The notes: generated by a model not told the origin, from the sequence alone. A stretch of 64,000 nt of DNA from Chrysoporthe austroafricana (GCA_001051155.2 JYIP02000001.1:2294001-2358000); one strand, 5' to 3'. Shown: positions 30,969 through 42,784, numbered from the stretch's first letter. Program-made: numbers and translations.

Positions 30969-31831
30969 CATTGCTGTCTTCTAGATACGGTCAAGATTGA
31001 TAGAGGACAAGGTAGTTTGGACTTCATCTCCTTCTGTTGAGGCATACTCATCTCAATTAATCATTTTCTCTCTATCTATGGAACCTATACGCGAACTCGA
31101 TGCCGTCTACTTGTTCGTATCTGCTCAAAGGAAGTCCGTCAAAGGATGTGATCCGGCGGGGTCGCAAGCGGCCCCTCAGGTGAGGCTCTCGACGTTTACA
31201 AAGCCTGCGCCAACGGGCCCTCCGCGGAGGTATCACAGCAGCAGCAGCCGCATAGGCTGACATAGTCACCTATCTACTGCGCGGTGGATGGGGGTCGCGC
31301 AGGCTCCTCGGCGGACATGTCGGGGCTTGCAGCCTCGCCTTGTCTGCTTCGTGCCCTCTCGACACATGCCGGGCGGGATTGTGGTTGCGAGTGTTGCATG
31401 CTGTTGGCATGGCGTATAAGCCTCCGTTTCACTTTCCATCGCGCAGGCCGGCTCTGCCTCCCTCCCGCCCAATCACTCTTTAGACTGCACCACCACCACT
31501 AAATCTCGGTGTGTTCGTTCGTACGTACTAGTCGATAATTGGCAATCCGAACATTCATTGAACCAATGGCCTCTTGGAAGCACTCCCGTGTGGTGCTCGT
31601 CAGCATAAGCAGAGCCTTACCTATATGAATCCGGAAGATAGAAGAGGGGTGGTATGTCTGGGGAGGGTATGGGCTGGTGTATAAATATACGTATCTCTGC
31701 CAGTCTCGAGCAGAGAAGGCTTTCTCTGGGCTCCATCTCTGCACATTCCCTCGACAAGGCATTCTCCATCGCATTGACAGCCAATAAACACGCAGCCTTG
31801 CGACGACGACACGATCGCCAGTCATCTCATT
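30969..31831. other. Intergenic spacer
   Basis: No gene recognised. Short frames lack ATG context or domains. Confidence 0.45.
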
Positions 31832-32533
31832 ATGCCTGAAGTCCGGGCCAGAGTCTATCACTGTAAGCGCGCATCCGAGGCCTTACCGGGCTCACAGAGC
31901 CTTGCCATGTCCCACCTATCTGCCACTCCTGCTGACAGGCGGCGGAATGTGCACCTTTAGCGGGGGGGAGCTGTACCGTGACGATCAATGAGGAGGACAC
32001 CATGCCCAGCCTCAGGGAGAAGGTCAACCAGCAGATCAAATCCTCGGGCAACGTCAAGCTCAACTTTACTGGCAAGCCCGATATGAAAAATCTCGGTGAC
32101 AACGAGCGGGTGCTGTCCCAGTGCCCCTGCGGGGAGGCGATGGTGATCCACGCCGAGACGACCGACCCGGACAGCCAGCAGCAGGAGCATCAAGACGCCG
32201 CGGGGCGAGCGCCCACCGACAAGCTGCAGCACCTCTTCGTGATCTGTACGTGAGAGAAGGGCTCCCCCCCGCGGGTGTCTTAGGGAACATACATCAACTG
32301 ACCTTTGTATATAAAACCGTCCAGCAGACAATGTGGTCTCCGAAAGAGCTATCAACAACAACTTCATCACGGGGTTCGAGTCCACGCAGCGCGCGATCAA
32401 CGCGCGGATCATGAAGAACACGATCAAGGGCGAGGCGGAGCAGGAGAACTTCGTCGGGGGCAACGTCGCGTTCGAAACCTTCCTGAAAGCAGGTGGCCTC
32501 GCCAAGAGGCAGCCCGGACCAAAGGTTGAGTGA
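31832..32533 (+). CDS. Small conserved-looking protein of unknown function, three exons
   Basis: Exons 31832-31862, 31961-32245 and 32328-32533 give 173 residues. Donors are GTAAGC and GTACGT, both phase 1, and both introns have CTGAC branch points. The first acceptor is CTTTAG at 31960. The second is a CAGCAG pair allowing 32325 or 32328 as exon start, changing one residue pair. The protein begins MPEVRARVYHSGGSCTVTINEED, has a CPC motif (SQCPCGEAM) and ends in a polar C-terminal part (INNNFITGFESTQRAINARI, KQPGPKVE-like tail). I do not recognise a family. Clean splice signals and phase argue that it is a real gene. No signal peptide or membrane segment is visible. Confidence 0.62.
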
Positions 32534-32812
32534 GGCCTCGGGCGGCTCTGGGCGCCTAGGTCCGGCAGAAGTCTCCATGACGGAACTAGTTTGTATCCAG
32601 CCTCCAGTTGCTGAGATCTCGAGGGGCACATCCACCGGAGGACACGCCGACAAAAGCTGTCAAAACGCTCGTTCCTGAAATGTTATATGCTCCTCTAATT
32701 TCATCTACAAGATTCATGGAGAGTATTGTACACCTCACATGTACCCACGGGCCCGTATACTGAGACCACCATAGGCGTGTCTCTCTCTTTCCCGCCCGCC
32801 ATGGCCCACCAT

Positions 32813-34558
32813 CTATAGTTTCTCCTTGGGCATGAACTTCATGGCCTGCCTCACACCGAGATCTCCCAGGACCTCCTCGGCGCCACCCTGTCGAGATGAG
32901 TTAGCCTGGACATCCTCGGCCGGACATCGAGGTCCTGCCTGGGGGGGGGGACCTTACCAAGATGGCATCGAACTTGTAGCCCCTGTTGAAGTTCTCGATG
33001 ACGCGGCCCATGCCGGACTGCGTCAGGCCGCGGCCGCCCCAGATCTGCACGGCCTCGTCGGCGATCTCGTGCGCCATCCGCGTGCAGCTCATCTTCAGCA
33101 GGCCGATGGGCCCGCCGAGGTGCTTGGACTGCTCCGCGTACGGCATGTTGCACATCTGGTACGTTATGGTCTCGAGCCACGACTGGTGGGCCTCGACGAG
33201 GGCGATCATCTTGGCCAGCCTGCCGCGCCGTTAGCTAACGCCGGCTTCTAGACCGCGCGGCGGGGACAGCAACTCACTTCAGACGGATGACGGGCTGGTC
33301 GATCAGCCTCTTCCCGAAGACGATCCTCTGGTGGGCCCACTTTAGGCTCTCCTCGACGATGACCCGGGAGTAGCGAACGACGGCACCTGGAACTCGTCAG
33401 TCTCGATGCTTTTTTTCTTTTTTTCTTTCTTCCTCGACAGAGTGACTTACAGGACATGGTCCACCGCTCGTGGTTGAAATTGCTGAGGATCACATAGATG
33501 CCCTGGTTCTCCTTGCCCAGCAGGTTCTCCACGGGCACCTTGACGTTGTCGAAGGTGATGAAGGTGGTGCCGGCGGCGGTGGAGTAGCTCGTCTTGATGA
33601 GCTTGGTCTCGACGCCCTCGCCCCGCTCGATGAGCAGGACGGACAGGCCCTTGTCGGTCTGGACGCCGGTGACGAAGTAGTCGCAGAAGACGCCGTTGGT
33701 GATCCACTTCTTGGTGCCGTTGACGATGTAGTGCTTGCCGTCGGGGGTCTTCGTGGCGACGGTGCGCAGGCGCGCGACGTCGCTGCCGGCGAAGGCCTCG
33801 GTGATGGCGAGGCAGATCTTCTTGCGGCCGCTGAAGCACTCGTCGGCGATGCGGCGCTTGAAGGCCTCGTCGCGGGCGAAGTTGAGCACGACGGTCAGGC
33901 CGATCTTCATGCCGGCCATGTTGCCGTCCTGGAAGCCGCGGGCGGCGGCGCGCACCATCTCCTGCGACACGATGAGGTCGTGGAAGTAGTCGAACTCGTC
34001 GGGCTGGACGGCGCCGCCCAGCAGCGGCGGCGCCGTCCGCAGGTGCTTGCCCGGGCCCAGGCTCATGTGCAGGAGCCCGGCCTGGGACATGCGGTCGATC
34101 AGCTCCTGGCTGATGTAGGTGCCGTCCTTCTCCTTGGCCTGGGCCTCGGGCGTGACGTACAGGTCGGTGAACTCGCGGACGGCGCGCGCCAGGCGGCGGT
34201 GGCTGTCGTTGTAGTAGGGGCTCTTGAAGGGCGGGCTGAGCCAGAGCGGCTCGGCGTAGGGCACCTTGCTCAGCTCGCCGGGGCCCGGGTTGACGACCTG
34301 GGGGGTCTCGCCCGCGACGGTGCCGATGGCGAGCTCGGCGTACTTGCCGGTCAGGACCTCGTGCCTGTGGAGGTTGTAGAAGGCCTCGGTGGCGTCGGTG
34401 CCGGCAACCTGGCGCAGGACGGCCTCGCCGCCAGGGTGGGCGTCCAGGAAGTCCGAGACATCGTACACCTTGCTGTCGATGATGAACCAGACGCTGTCCT
34501 CGCTGTTGCCCTCCTTCTTCACCTGCTCGCGGGTGAAGGTCTTGGACGGGGTGGCCAT
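32813..34558 (-). CDS. Cytochrome b5 - acyl-CoA dehydrogenase fusion
   Basis: Four exons (34558-33451, 33386-33278, 33219-32958, 32887-32813) give 517 residues. Residues 1-80 are a cytochrome b5 domain with the heme motif DAHPGGEAVL (His41) and the second ligand in FYNLHRHEVL. From about 100 to the end is an acyl-CoA dehydrogenase: ICLAITEAFAGSDVARLRTVA (FAD-binding signature), YIVNGTKKWITNG, NFNHERWTMSC, SLKWAHQRIVFGKRLIDQPVIRLK, and AVQIWGGRGLTQSGMGRVIENFNRGYKFDAI. FAD-dependent alpha-beta dehydrogenation of an acyl-CoA is expected. This b5 fusion architecture is found across fungi; the attached b5 may pass electrons in place of ETF, which is inference. Substrate chain length is not deducible, and no peroxisomal PTS1 is present (ends KEKL). 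Confidence 0.92.
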
Positions 34559-36985
34559 GGTGAAGGGAAGTCAGGCCTAGCCTCGGTACGCAGCGTCGAG
34601 GTGCTGCTCTCTGGGGACGGAGCTCGAGGACACGCGAGGTCTCGCCGGGAAGCAGAAGAGGAGAGGAGGCGGCGGGGCGGGCTACTGCTACAGGAAGTAC
34701 AGGCCCGGGGCGAAGGCAAGCTACGACGGGGCGGAGGAGGAGAGCTGTCTGGGAGGAGGTGGACGACGACAAAGAAGCGCGGGCCGCCTCGCCCAGACCG
34801 ATATCTATCGTGGGATGAGGACCGAAACGGGTCGAGATGCCTCGGCTCGGCTCAGTAATCCCCAGAGGCTGAGCTGGTCCTTGGCCCAGCGTCGGCCGGT
34901 CCTGGTCTGGCAGGTCGCAGTCCTGGGGCCGACGTGGGCCGCTGACAACTGCAGGGCACGCTATTGGCCTGTACGCAGCAAGGCCCTCCCGCGCCCGCCC
35001 CCTGTCTTCCCCAGGTCTGGGAGGGCCCAGGGCTGGGTGCCAGGGCCCTGGCGCAGGGCCTGGCAGGGCCTGCCGCGGTACCGTGGGTACCCACCAGGAT
35101 CATCTCTGCCCGCCGCGCTGGACCCTCCGTGGCGCTCCCAGGACCCTGTCGTTGTCGTCGCGCTGGAGCGGGCATGTGAACATGGGTCCTCCGCTGTCCC
35201 GCTGGCCCATCTCCATCTGAAGGGGCCCTCTCGATCCGTGCGTGCGGCTCCAGCACTGCGTAGCCGAGATGGTGCCCTCTCCTCTTCTTCTCCTAGGGCT
35301 TGCTGGCGACAGCCTCTCGGTCCTCACAAGTAGGTATAGATGAGTGAGAGGAAGATAGAGGGCAGACGGCGCCTGCGTGCCGTCGTGTGAACTGAAAGCC
35401 GCTCAAGCTCTTCTTGGCTGCCCGCCGGTGTGGGGACATCCAGGATGAGGCCACTTCGCGAGCTAGCTGGTGACGGCCGGAAAGGCTCTTCTCACGGCCT
35501 CGCGTCGAGGAACACGAGCTGGCCGTCAACGGCATCTGCCCTTCCTTCCTGTGGGCAAGACCTCAGCAGCAACAGCAGACCGTGCTCCAGTCGGGCCCTC
35601 CCATCTCCTGCTCCATCGAGAGACGCCGGCGGTGTGTGGTGACATCGAGAAAGAAAAAAGGAAAAGGAAAAACCTCGTCTTCAGATACCATCAGTCCAGT
35701 CCAGCCTTGCCTTCCGGCGGCCAGCTCACCTAAAACCCCTCCTGTCGCTTCGTGGCCACGTTCGTCCTCACGCACGGTGACGACGGCGACCCTGCCCCAG
35801 CGGCGCTCTCCGGGCTCTCACTTCTCACAAGCGGTACGTCTGAGAGTTCCCATCTGTCCTGCCGGCTCGTGTGCCCCCCCTGCCCCTCATCTGGAGCCAT
35901 GAACACCTCAGGCCAGCGCTGGCCCCTCGCCTCTTCCCCTTCACACCTCTCGCCGCAGGCCAGTGCGGCCGCTGGAGGCGTCCACAGTGCTCAGCACCTG
36001 TGACGCCGATAGGTGGAGGGACGAGCCTGACTAGCCATCCACCAGGACCGGCTCGACGCTGGTTCTTGCGGCTGCTGTCGGCCAGAGAACACGATCGATG
36101 CCAGCTGGCGTCCGTCGTCCGTCAGCTTCATCGCAAAACCATCTTCGAGTGCAGTCTCGGCGGAACCGGAACCACCCTTTCCCCCCCTCCAGAAGCAACT
36201 CCCTCCCCCCCAAACCAATCGTATCCGCTCGGCGCGGCTTGGCTTGGCTTGCACTAGTCGCCTACCTCGCAACTACCACATCAGCCTCAAGTGAGCGTGG
36301 GACCTCAACACGTGCCCTCGTCCCTCAGCGTCGAGGCTCCTCGTTACAACCCAGCCACCTCTCCCGTGTGCGCAGCTCGACGACGTCTTCGTCGTCTCCA
36401 TCTGTAGCTCGTTTCCCCACCACGTCGTCCTCCCGCCCTTCGTCGCCCGCCTGCACCTGAACGAACTCCTCAGAACAAAGCCGCCGAGGGTCCGCGTGAG
36501 ATCGAACGGCCCTCATCAGCATCTCGTTCTACACACTACAGCACGGCACAGTACACGGTCCGACCCTGGGCATTGCGGTCTGGACAGCTGCTCGCGTCCA
36601 GCCCACGAGTCAAGATGGACGCGTATTCCATGACCTGTACCAGCCCCACCCCCCGTCACATGTCCCGGATCTACCAGGACCTGCGATCGATACACTTCCA
36701 GAGGATATCCGGCCTGGGCTCGAAACAGCCCGAGACCCCGCGGGCTGGCACGGAGGCGCAGGCGACTGTGAGTCTGGGGCTACAAACTGGGTCGTCCCGA
36801 GCGGGACAGCGTACCGACCGACCGGTTCGGCGGCGGGTGCTCCGGAGGACATGACGCCCCATGCGTGTGCAGCTCGCGCGCCGAGAGGGCTGGCCACAGC
36901 GCGCGGCCTCTTTCGGGGCATCTCGAGGGAAGGGAAGGAGGAAAGGACGCGGCTTGCACAATTTAGCTAATCGTCACCACAGGCC
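34559..36985. other. Divergent 2.4-kb spacer, acyl-CoA dehydrogenase / amine oxidase
   Basis: Head-to-head promoters. Around 35015-35075 the motif GGGCCCTGG/CAGGGCC recurs in both orientations, giving short inverted repeats. C-rich tracts lie at 35870 and 36180. Frames are short and conflicting; no gene is called. Confidence 0.5.
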
Positions 36986-38572
36986 ATGCACCACCAAGAC
37001 GGGGAAGCACCCCACGTCGGCATAATAGGCGCGGGCCTGGCGGGCCTGCGCTGCGCCGACATCCTCGCCCAGCACGGCGTCCGCGTGACCATCCTCGAGG
37101 GCCGCGCCCGGCTCGGCGGGCGCGTGCACCAGGACCGCCTCGGGAACGGGCACGTCGTCGACGTGGGGCCGAACTGGATCCACGGCACCACAAACAACCC
37201 CATCCTGGACATCGCCAAGGCGACCGGCACGGCGGTGGGCAGCTGGCCCCCGGGCTCGTACGTCTTCGACGAGGAGGGCCGGCTGTACGGCCCCGAGGAA
37301 GGGGAGAGGTACCACACCATGATGTGGGACATCGTGCAGGCGGCCTTCCGGTACTCCAACAAGCACACGGCCGAGATCGACCCCGCCGAGAGCCTGCTCG
37401 ACTTCTTCCACGCCGAGCTGCGCGAGCGGGCGCCCGAGACGGCTGACGGCTGGCGGCGCACGCGCGAGGTCGTGCTGCACATGGCCACCCTGTGGGGCGC
37501 CTTCGTCGGCAGCCCCGTCGAGCGCCAGAGCCTCAAGTTCTTCTGGCTCGAGGAGTGCATCGAGGGCGAGAACCTCTACTGCGCCAGCACCTATACCAAA
37601 ATCCTCGAGCACATCTCCGCGCCGGCCCTCCGGAGCGCTACTATCGAGTACAACACGGTCGTGACCGGGATCCACGCCCGCGCCGCGCCGGGCGAGCCCG
37701 TCCGCGTCACCCTCGCGGGCGGCGCGCAGCGCGCCTTCGACGAGCTCGTGGTGACGTGCCCGCTCGGCTGGCTGAAGAAGCACCACGCGCAGGCCTTCGA
37801 CCCGCCGCTGCCGGCCCGCCTCACCAGCGCCATCGAGAGCATCGGCTACGGCTGCCTCGAGAAGGTCTACATCTCGTTCCCGGAGGCCTTCTGGCTGGCG
37901 CCGGACCCGCGCGCGGGCGGCCGCAGCCTGGCGGGCTTCGCGCAGTGGCTCGCGCCCGCCTTCGCGCCCGACACGAACCCGGCGCGCTGGACCGTCGAGG
38001 TCGTCGAGCTGGCCTCGCTCGCGCCGCCCGCCCCCGCGCACCCGACGCTGCTCTTCTACCTGTACGGCGCGCAGTCGGCGCACGTGGCGGCCGCGCTGGC
38101 CGCCGCTCGCCCGGACGACAGCGACGACCCGGTCGCCGCCCGCACCGCCGTCCTCACGGCGCTCTTCGAGCCCTACTACGCCCGCCTCCCGAACTACGAC
38201 CCCACACGCCCGGCCTGCCAGCCCGCGTGCGCCTACGCCACGGCCTGGCTGGCCGACGACCTCGCCGGCAACGGCAGCTACGCCAACTTCCCGGTGGGGC
38301 TGGCGCGCGGCGACCAGGACGTGCGCGCGCTGCGCGAGGGCTGGCCCGCCGCGGGCGTGTGGCTCGCCGGCGAGCACACGGCGCCGTTCGTCGCGCTCGG
38401 CACCGCCACCGGCGCGTACTGGAGCGGCGAGAGCGTCGGCCGCCGCGTCGCGGAGGCGTACGGGCGGAAGGGGCCCGGGGCCGGGGCCGGAGCTGGGGCC
38501 GGCGACGGCGCCAGTGGCGCGGCTGGCCCGGCGGCTGAGGAGGAGGGCGGCGAGAAGGTCCTCACCGGCTGA
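36986..38572 (+). CDS. Flavin-containing amine oxidase (polyamine oxidase-like)
   Basis: Single-exon gene of 528 residues from ATG 36986, just after a CACCACAG that could also be an acceptor. The FAD-binding motif VGIIGAGLAGLRCA (residues 11-24) and EGRARLGGRVH follow the start, with VDVGPNWIHG next, as in polyamine and lysine-specific oxidases. The C-terminal FAD/substrate block is VWLAGEHTAPFVALGTATGAYWSGE. Middle landmarks: VTCPLGWLKKHHAQAFDPPLP, and a conserved Lys in GCLEKVYISFP, where flavin oxidases usually have the water-bridging Lys. It should oxidise an amine with O2 to aldehyde, ammonia or amine, and H2O2; which amine is unknown. The tail is Gly/Ala-rich (GAGAGAGAG). A 596-residue antisense frame across the gene is a GC shadow. 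Confidence 0.9.
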   Translation: MHHQDGEAPHVGIIGAGLAGLRCADILAQHGVRVTILEGRARLGGRVHQDRLGNGHVVDVGPNWIHGTTNNPILDIAKATGTAVGSWPPGSYVFDEEGRLYGPEEGERYHTMMWDIVQAAFRYSNKHTAEIDPAESLLDFFHAELRERAPETADGWRRTREVVLHMATLWGAFVGSPVERQSLKFFWLEECIEGENLYCASTYTKILEHISAPALRSATIEYNTVVTGIHARAAPGEPVRVTLAGGAQRAFDELVVTCPLGWLKKHHAQAFDPPLPARLTSAIESIGYGCLEKVYISFPEAFWLAPDPRAGGRSLAGFAQWLAPAFAPDTNPARWTVEVVELASLAPPAPAHPTLLFYLYGAQSAHVAAALAAARPDDSDDPVAARTAVLTALFEPYYARLPNYDPTRPACQPACAYATAWLADDLAGNGSYANFPVGLARGDQDVRALREGWPAAGVWLAGEHTAPFVALGTATGAYWSGESVGRRVAEAYGRKGPGAGAGAGAGDGASGAAGPAAEEEGGEKVLTG

Positions 38573-39647
38573 TGATGCGGCGGGCCCGGCGGGCGCTGCT
38601 GCTTGGCACGGGGCCTGAGCACCCGATTTGGGGGGGTGGGGGTGGGGGCGGGAATGGGATATATAGAGGGAGGGAGGGGTTGGTTTCTTTTTGCATATTT
38701 CGGTATCGGCGGGACAGGTCTTTTTTTTTCTTGTTACTAGACGTCCACCGTATCTGCTTCGCACGCTCGGGCCTGGTGTTCGTTAGAAAAAGAAAAAGAG
38801 ACTAGATCAATAAAGACGGCCCTTATCGTCTCACCTCATCTCACCTCACCTCGGAGGGCAGCCTCCGGCAGGCAGGTAGGTGAGCCGCAATCACGTCGAG
38901 GAGAGCCGAGCTTCGAATAAAAAGGCACCCGCCTCGGCAATAAAAAGGCGCCTACCAGGATGAGTATATATCATCATGTCCGCAGGCCCCTTGCATGTCA
39001 CGAAATGGGTCCGAGAGGTCTGGGGGCTGGCTTGTCATGCAAATGACTATATTTTCCCTCGCTGTCACTTTTGTCCTCTATGGAGATCCCCATCTTGCGA
39101 GGTCCTCCCAACTAGAGCGCAGATTCCATTTTCGTCCATGTGTTCCCTGCCGTGAAAGAACAAGTCATTTTGCCGTGAATTTTTTTTTTTCCCCCCCGAG
39201 AGTCCGTCGAAACCGAAATGTCTTGGTGTGTGCCCGAGTCATGCTTAAACCGTTCCGGCAGGGCGGTGGCCATCCCTAGACTCAGCCGCAGGCGACATCC
39301 ACCTCGCGATGTCGCGGTCCCGACATCTGTCGAGAAAGAGAAAAAAAAGGAACAAGAGAAGATCATATCCGAATGGTTGCGAAAAAAGGAAAAATTGAGA
39401 AAAATGGAGAAAAAGCCATGAATCATGATCCGGGGTATCCAGACGACCATCATCACCACAGGTCCCAAGTATCGGCCCCCACTCAAAGAGCCGCAACTTC
39501 GCATCCCATCGCGCGCGCATCAACAGCCTCCCTCCGATTGATCAAGTGCCGGCGGGTCATCGTTGCTCGATCGGCAGCACCACCACCACGTCGACGTGTC
39601 AAGGTCGGTTGCAAAGGTAGAAGAGTCGTCTGTAGGCCGCAGCTCAC
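38573..39647. other. Convergent intergenic region
   Basis: Tail-to-tail spacer with homopolymer tracts (T run at 38720, T/C run at 39180) and A-rich DNA at 39335-39415. No gene. Confidence 0.5.
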
Positions 39648-40481
39648 TTAGGCCGAGGGGCACTCGGACTGGATGTGGCCGACCTGCTGGCACTTGTAGC
39701 ACATCTTCTCGCCGGGCTGGGTGCCCTTGGGGCAGTCACGGGAGAAGTGGCCGGCCTCGCCGCAGTTGTAGCACTTGGAGCCGTTGTTGCAGTCGCCTAG
39801 AGGAGCCGGGGTCAGGACAGCGCAGGCCGGGAATAATCACAACTACTAGGAGGGGCAACTCACGAGACATGTGGCCGTAGCCACCGCAGGAGTAGCAGGT
39901 CTTCTGGCCCTGGCCGCCGCCGTAGCCACCACGGCCGCCACCGTAGCCGCGGCTGTAGCCGCCGCCGCCGTAGGAGTCGCCGCCCTGGGGGCAGTTGCGG
40001 GCGATGTGACCGAACTGGCCGCACTGTGGTGCCGTGTGTGTGAGCCGAGGACGCGGTCTGGAGGATGGGGAGGGAGAGGGGGGAGGAAGAGGGGGGAGGA
40101 AGAGGACCACCAGGATTTCTGTCCGTGACGCACCTTGTAGCAGTCCTGACCACCGCCGGTGTTACCGCCGGATTGAGGGCACTCGCGCGAGATGTGACCA
40201 GCAGCACCGCAGCGGTAGCAGGTCTTGGTGGAGTTGTAGTCACCGCCGCCGGCGCGGGGCTGGGTGCACTCACGGCCTGGGAGAGTCACGGTCAGTTGTG
40301 CTGTTGCCGTGGGAGGGAGGACGGCCCGAATTGGCGCAATACTCACTGATGTGGCCAGGCTCTGTTTGCGGGTGATGGTCAGCGCACGGTCTGGGAGCAG
40401 GATGAAGGACGAGAGAAGGAACTCACGACCGCAGTTGTAGCAGTTGCCGGCGCCGGTGTTGGTAGTCTGAGGGGCATCCAT
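39648..40481 (-). CDS. gis2: CCHC zinc-knuckle RNA/ssDNA-binding protein (GIS2/CNBP/Byr3-like)
   Basis: Five exons (40481-40427, 40361-40347, 40276-40134, 40023-39864, 39796-39648) give 173 residues. Six knuckles of the form CX2CX4HX4C are present: [85 protein letters not shown] Gly/Arg/Tyr-rich RGG-like linker ([16 protein letters not shown]) sits between knuckles 3 and 4. Exon 2 is only 15 nt and completes knuckle 1; without it the frame and the knuckle are lost. Three of four introns are phase 1. Yeast Gis2 and human CNBP bind G-rich mRNAs and act in cap-independent translation and stress granules; the same role is likely. Confidence 0.92.
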
Positions 40482-40786
40482 GATGGCGACGAGGGTGGTG
40501 TGTAGTCGGGTCGATTGGTTGCTGGGGGAGGTTCTGGAGACGACGAGAAGGGGATGCTGTCAGCAGGCGGCGGTCGAGATTCGGGTCGGGAGGGCACGAG
40601 TTGAGGTTGCGACAGTGTGGGTTGCGAGCGCGCAGGAACGAACACAGGAAAAGATAAAAAGTCTAGATAGGTGGGGTGGGGAGTGGGGCGAACTTGCCCT
40701 TGGCTGCTCTGTGGGTGTGGGGCGGACGAGCCGAGTTTTCCTCCGCCTTTGGGCTCGGAAATACGGCCTTTCTCTGTTCTGCTGGA

Positions 40787-40789
<3 letters not shown>

Positions 40790-40829
<40 letters not shown>
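40790..40829. repeat. (GA)20 microsatellite
   Basis: Uninterrupted AG/GA dinucleotide run of about 40 nt, about 310 bp upstream of the gis2 ATG; on the gis2 strand it is a CT tract. Confidence 0.95.
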
Positions 40830-40834
<5 letters not shown>

Positions 40835-42024
40835 GATCGAGAGGCGAGGGGCGGGCAGGGGAGGGGGCGAGGAGGAGGAGGACGCACTCTGTCAAGCTGG
40901 TGCCCTGGTGGGGGTTGTGAGGCTGGTGGGTGTGGTGTTGGTGAAGAGAGGGCTGGGACGTTTTTTTTTTCCCTCTTGACGGCGGGAGAGGGCGGCACTG
41001 GTGGGTAATTTGAGTGAGGGGGAGGCAGGTCTAGAAGTGAGACACACAGACCAGGCAGATTAGATTTGTTGTGCAACGCAAACAGGTGAGTTGTGAGGGC
41101 GTCGGGGGTCACACACGCACGCACACACAGACACACGCCCACGGGTCGGGTCAGGGTCAAGGGAGGATGGAACGGGGAACGGGGACAGGAACGGGGGCAG
41201 GGCAGGGCACGACGGGGGCCACCTGGGGCCTGCTAGGGCTGCTTGGCTCACCTGGATGGGATATGGACAAGGTGACTTATCGTGTCTCAGCCAGCCAGTC
41301 GGTGGGTGGGTGGATAGGTCACAGAGAGAGGTCGGCGGCTGTGTGCCTGTCTGTTTTGGTTTGTTTGTTTGGGGAGAGAAGAACGGAGGCGGGCAGGATC
41401 CAGGAGAGGGCAGGCAGGGTGGAGAGAGAGAAAGAGAGGTGATGACGGCTAGTCGAGACGCCAGCACGGGTTCGACTTCAACTGGCGATCGACCTGGGGC
41501 TTGGGTTGGGGTTTTTTGCAGGTGACGACAGATGACAAACGAGCCGCGCGAACACGGGCCCAGGACAGCTCGAACGGCCTGCGGGCGACGGGGCAGGAAA
41601 CGGCTGATGATCGGCAGGTTCAAGGCCGGCCCCAACCCAAAGCCCACTGAAATTTTTCGTCGGTCCATGGGCAAAGATGGGAGTGAGAAACGGGGCTAGC
41701 CTCAACAGCCAGCAGCAAGCAGGGTCCGGTCGGGTGCCGGGGCAAGGGGCCGCGGTGCGTGGCTGCGTGCTGCGTGCTTCTTTTCGTCCTGCTGCTGTGC
41801 GTGTGTGCAGTGCAGGGCAGCGCGCCGGGTGGATGGGGAGATGTGCCCCGGGCTGCGAGCTGCAGCAGCAGCAGCGCAGCAACCTCGCCTGCAGGGGTCG
41901 GTGAACTAAGCCTGGCGGGCCCCCGGCGGTGGTGATAAGACACCGTCCCAGGCCCGCGGCGGAGGGGGAGGGAGAGGCTGAGAGAGAGATGCCATCCAGG
42001 CCTGTCTGCCCGCCAGCGCATCAC

Positions 42025-42056
<32 letters not shown>

Positions 42057-42060
42057 GCTG

Positions 42061-42096
<36 letters not shown>
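42025..42096. repeat. CTG/CAG trinucleotide repeat with two CTA interruptions
   Basis: About 24 triplets, CTG with CTA interruptions. No supported gene covers it. Confidence 0.95.
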
Positions 42097-42099
<3 letters not shown>

Positions 42100-42734
42100 C
42101 CGCTGCTGCCTCCCGCGCCGCCCTCCTCCCTCCTTCCTGCCTTCCGCCGTACCTACCCAGCAGCAGCCCCGCACCTGCAGCAGGCAGGCGAGACCCGCGG
42201 ACGGCCGTTGTCGCCAGACGGGAATTTCGACTTTGCCATCTTCCTGGATGGGGAAGGTGGGGCATCTGCCCCCTGCATCACTGCATCGGCCGCTGCACCA
42301 GGCCCCCTCCCCCCGCCGTACCCAGGGCCCGGGGGCGCACATACACCGCGCTCTCCGTACATCGCTCGCAACCATGCACGGCGATACAGCAGCACGCGCA
42401 GGGCGGTCGGTGCACTGGACTGCTGAGTCCCTGCTTGTGTTGAGAATTCTCGTGGCCCGTGGGCAACCGCCCGCCCAGGCTGTTTCAGCAGCGTTCCTTG
42501 CAGCTGCTGCCGCACGTGAGGTGCAGGCCCCCCCATGGCATGCCATGCCATGCCACCCCTCCCTCCCTCCCTCTCTCTGACATTACATCTCGGTTCCAGA
42601 GGACATTGTATGTGGGTGTGGGTGTGTGTTCTTGGTTGGGAGCAGCCCTGGCCGGCTCTCGCGCCGGACTGGAGGCCATCCGAGGTTTACTTCGATACTA
42701 TTTATAACGCGCCGCAGACGTTACACTGCAAACC

Positions 42735-42784
42735 CCCTCCTCCTCTCCTCCTCCTCCTCCTCCTCCTCCTCCGCCGCCGCCGCC
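42735..42784. repeat. CTC then CCG trinucleotide repeat
   Basis: Run of (CTC)n passing into (CGC)n; not in a supported gene. Confidence 0.9.

Noticed and set aside
33470..34858. 462-residue plus-strand frame opposite the acyl-CoA dehydrogenase
   Set aside because: Val/Asp/Leu/Gly pattern typical of an antisense shadow; the minus strand has a complete well-known enzyme.
36974..38764. 596-residue minus-strand frame across the amine oxidase
   Set aside because: Composition is Arg/Gly/Ala-rich with no domains; it mirrors the GC-rich third positions of the real plus-strand gene.
41929..42546. Frames with poly-Leu, poly-Gln or poly-Ala
   Set aside because: Produced by the CTG/CAG microsatellite, on both strands and in several frames; no flanking domain.
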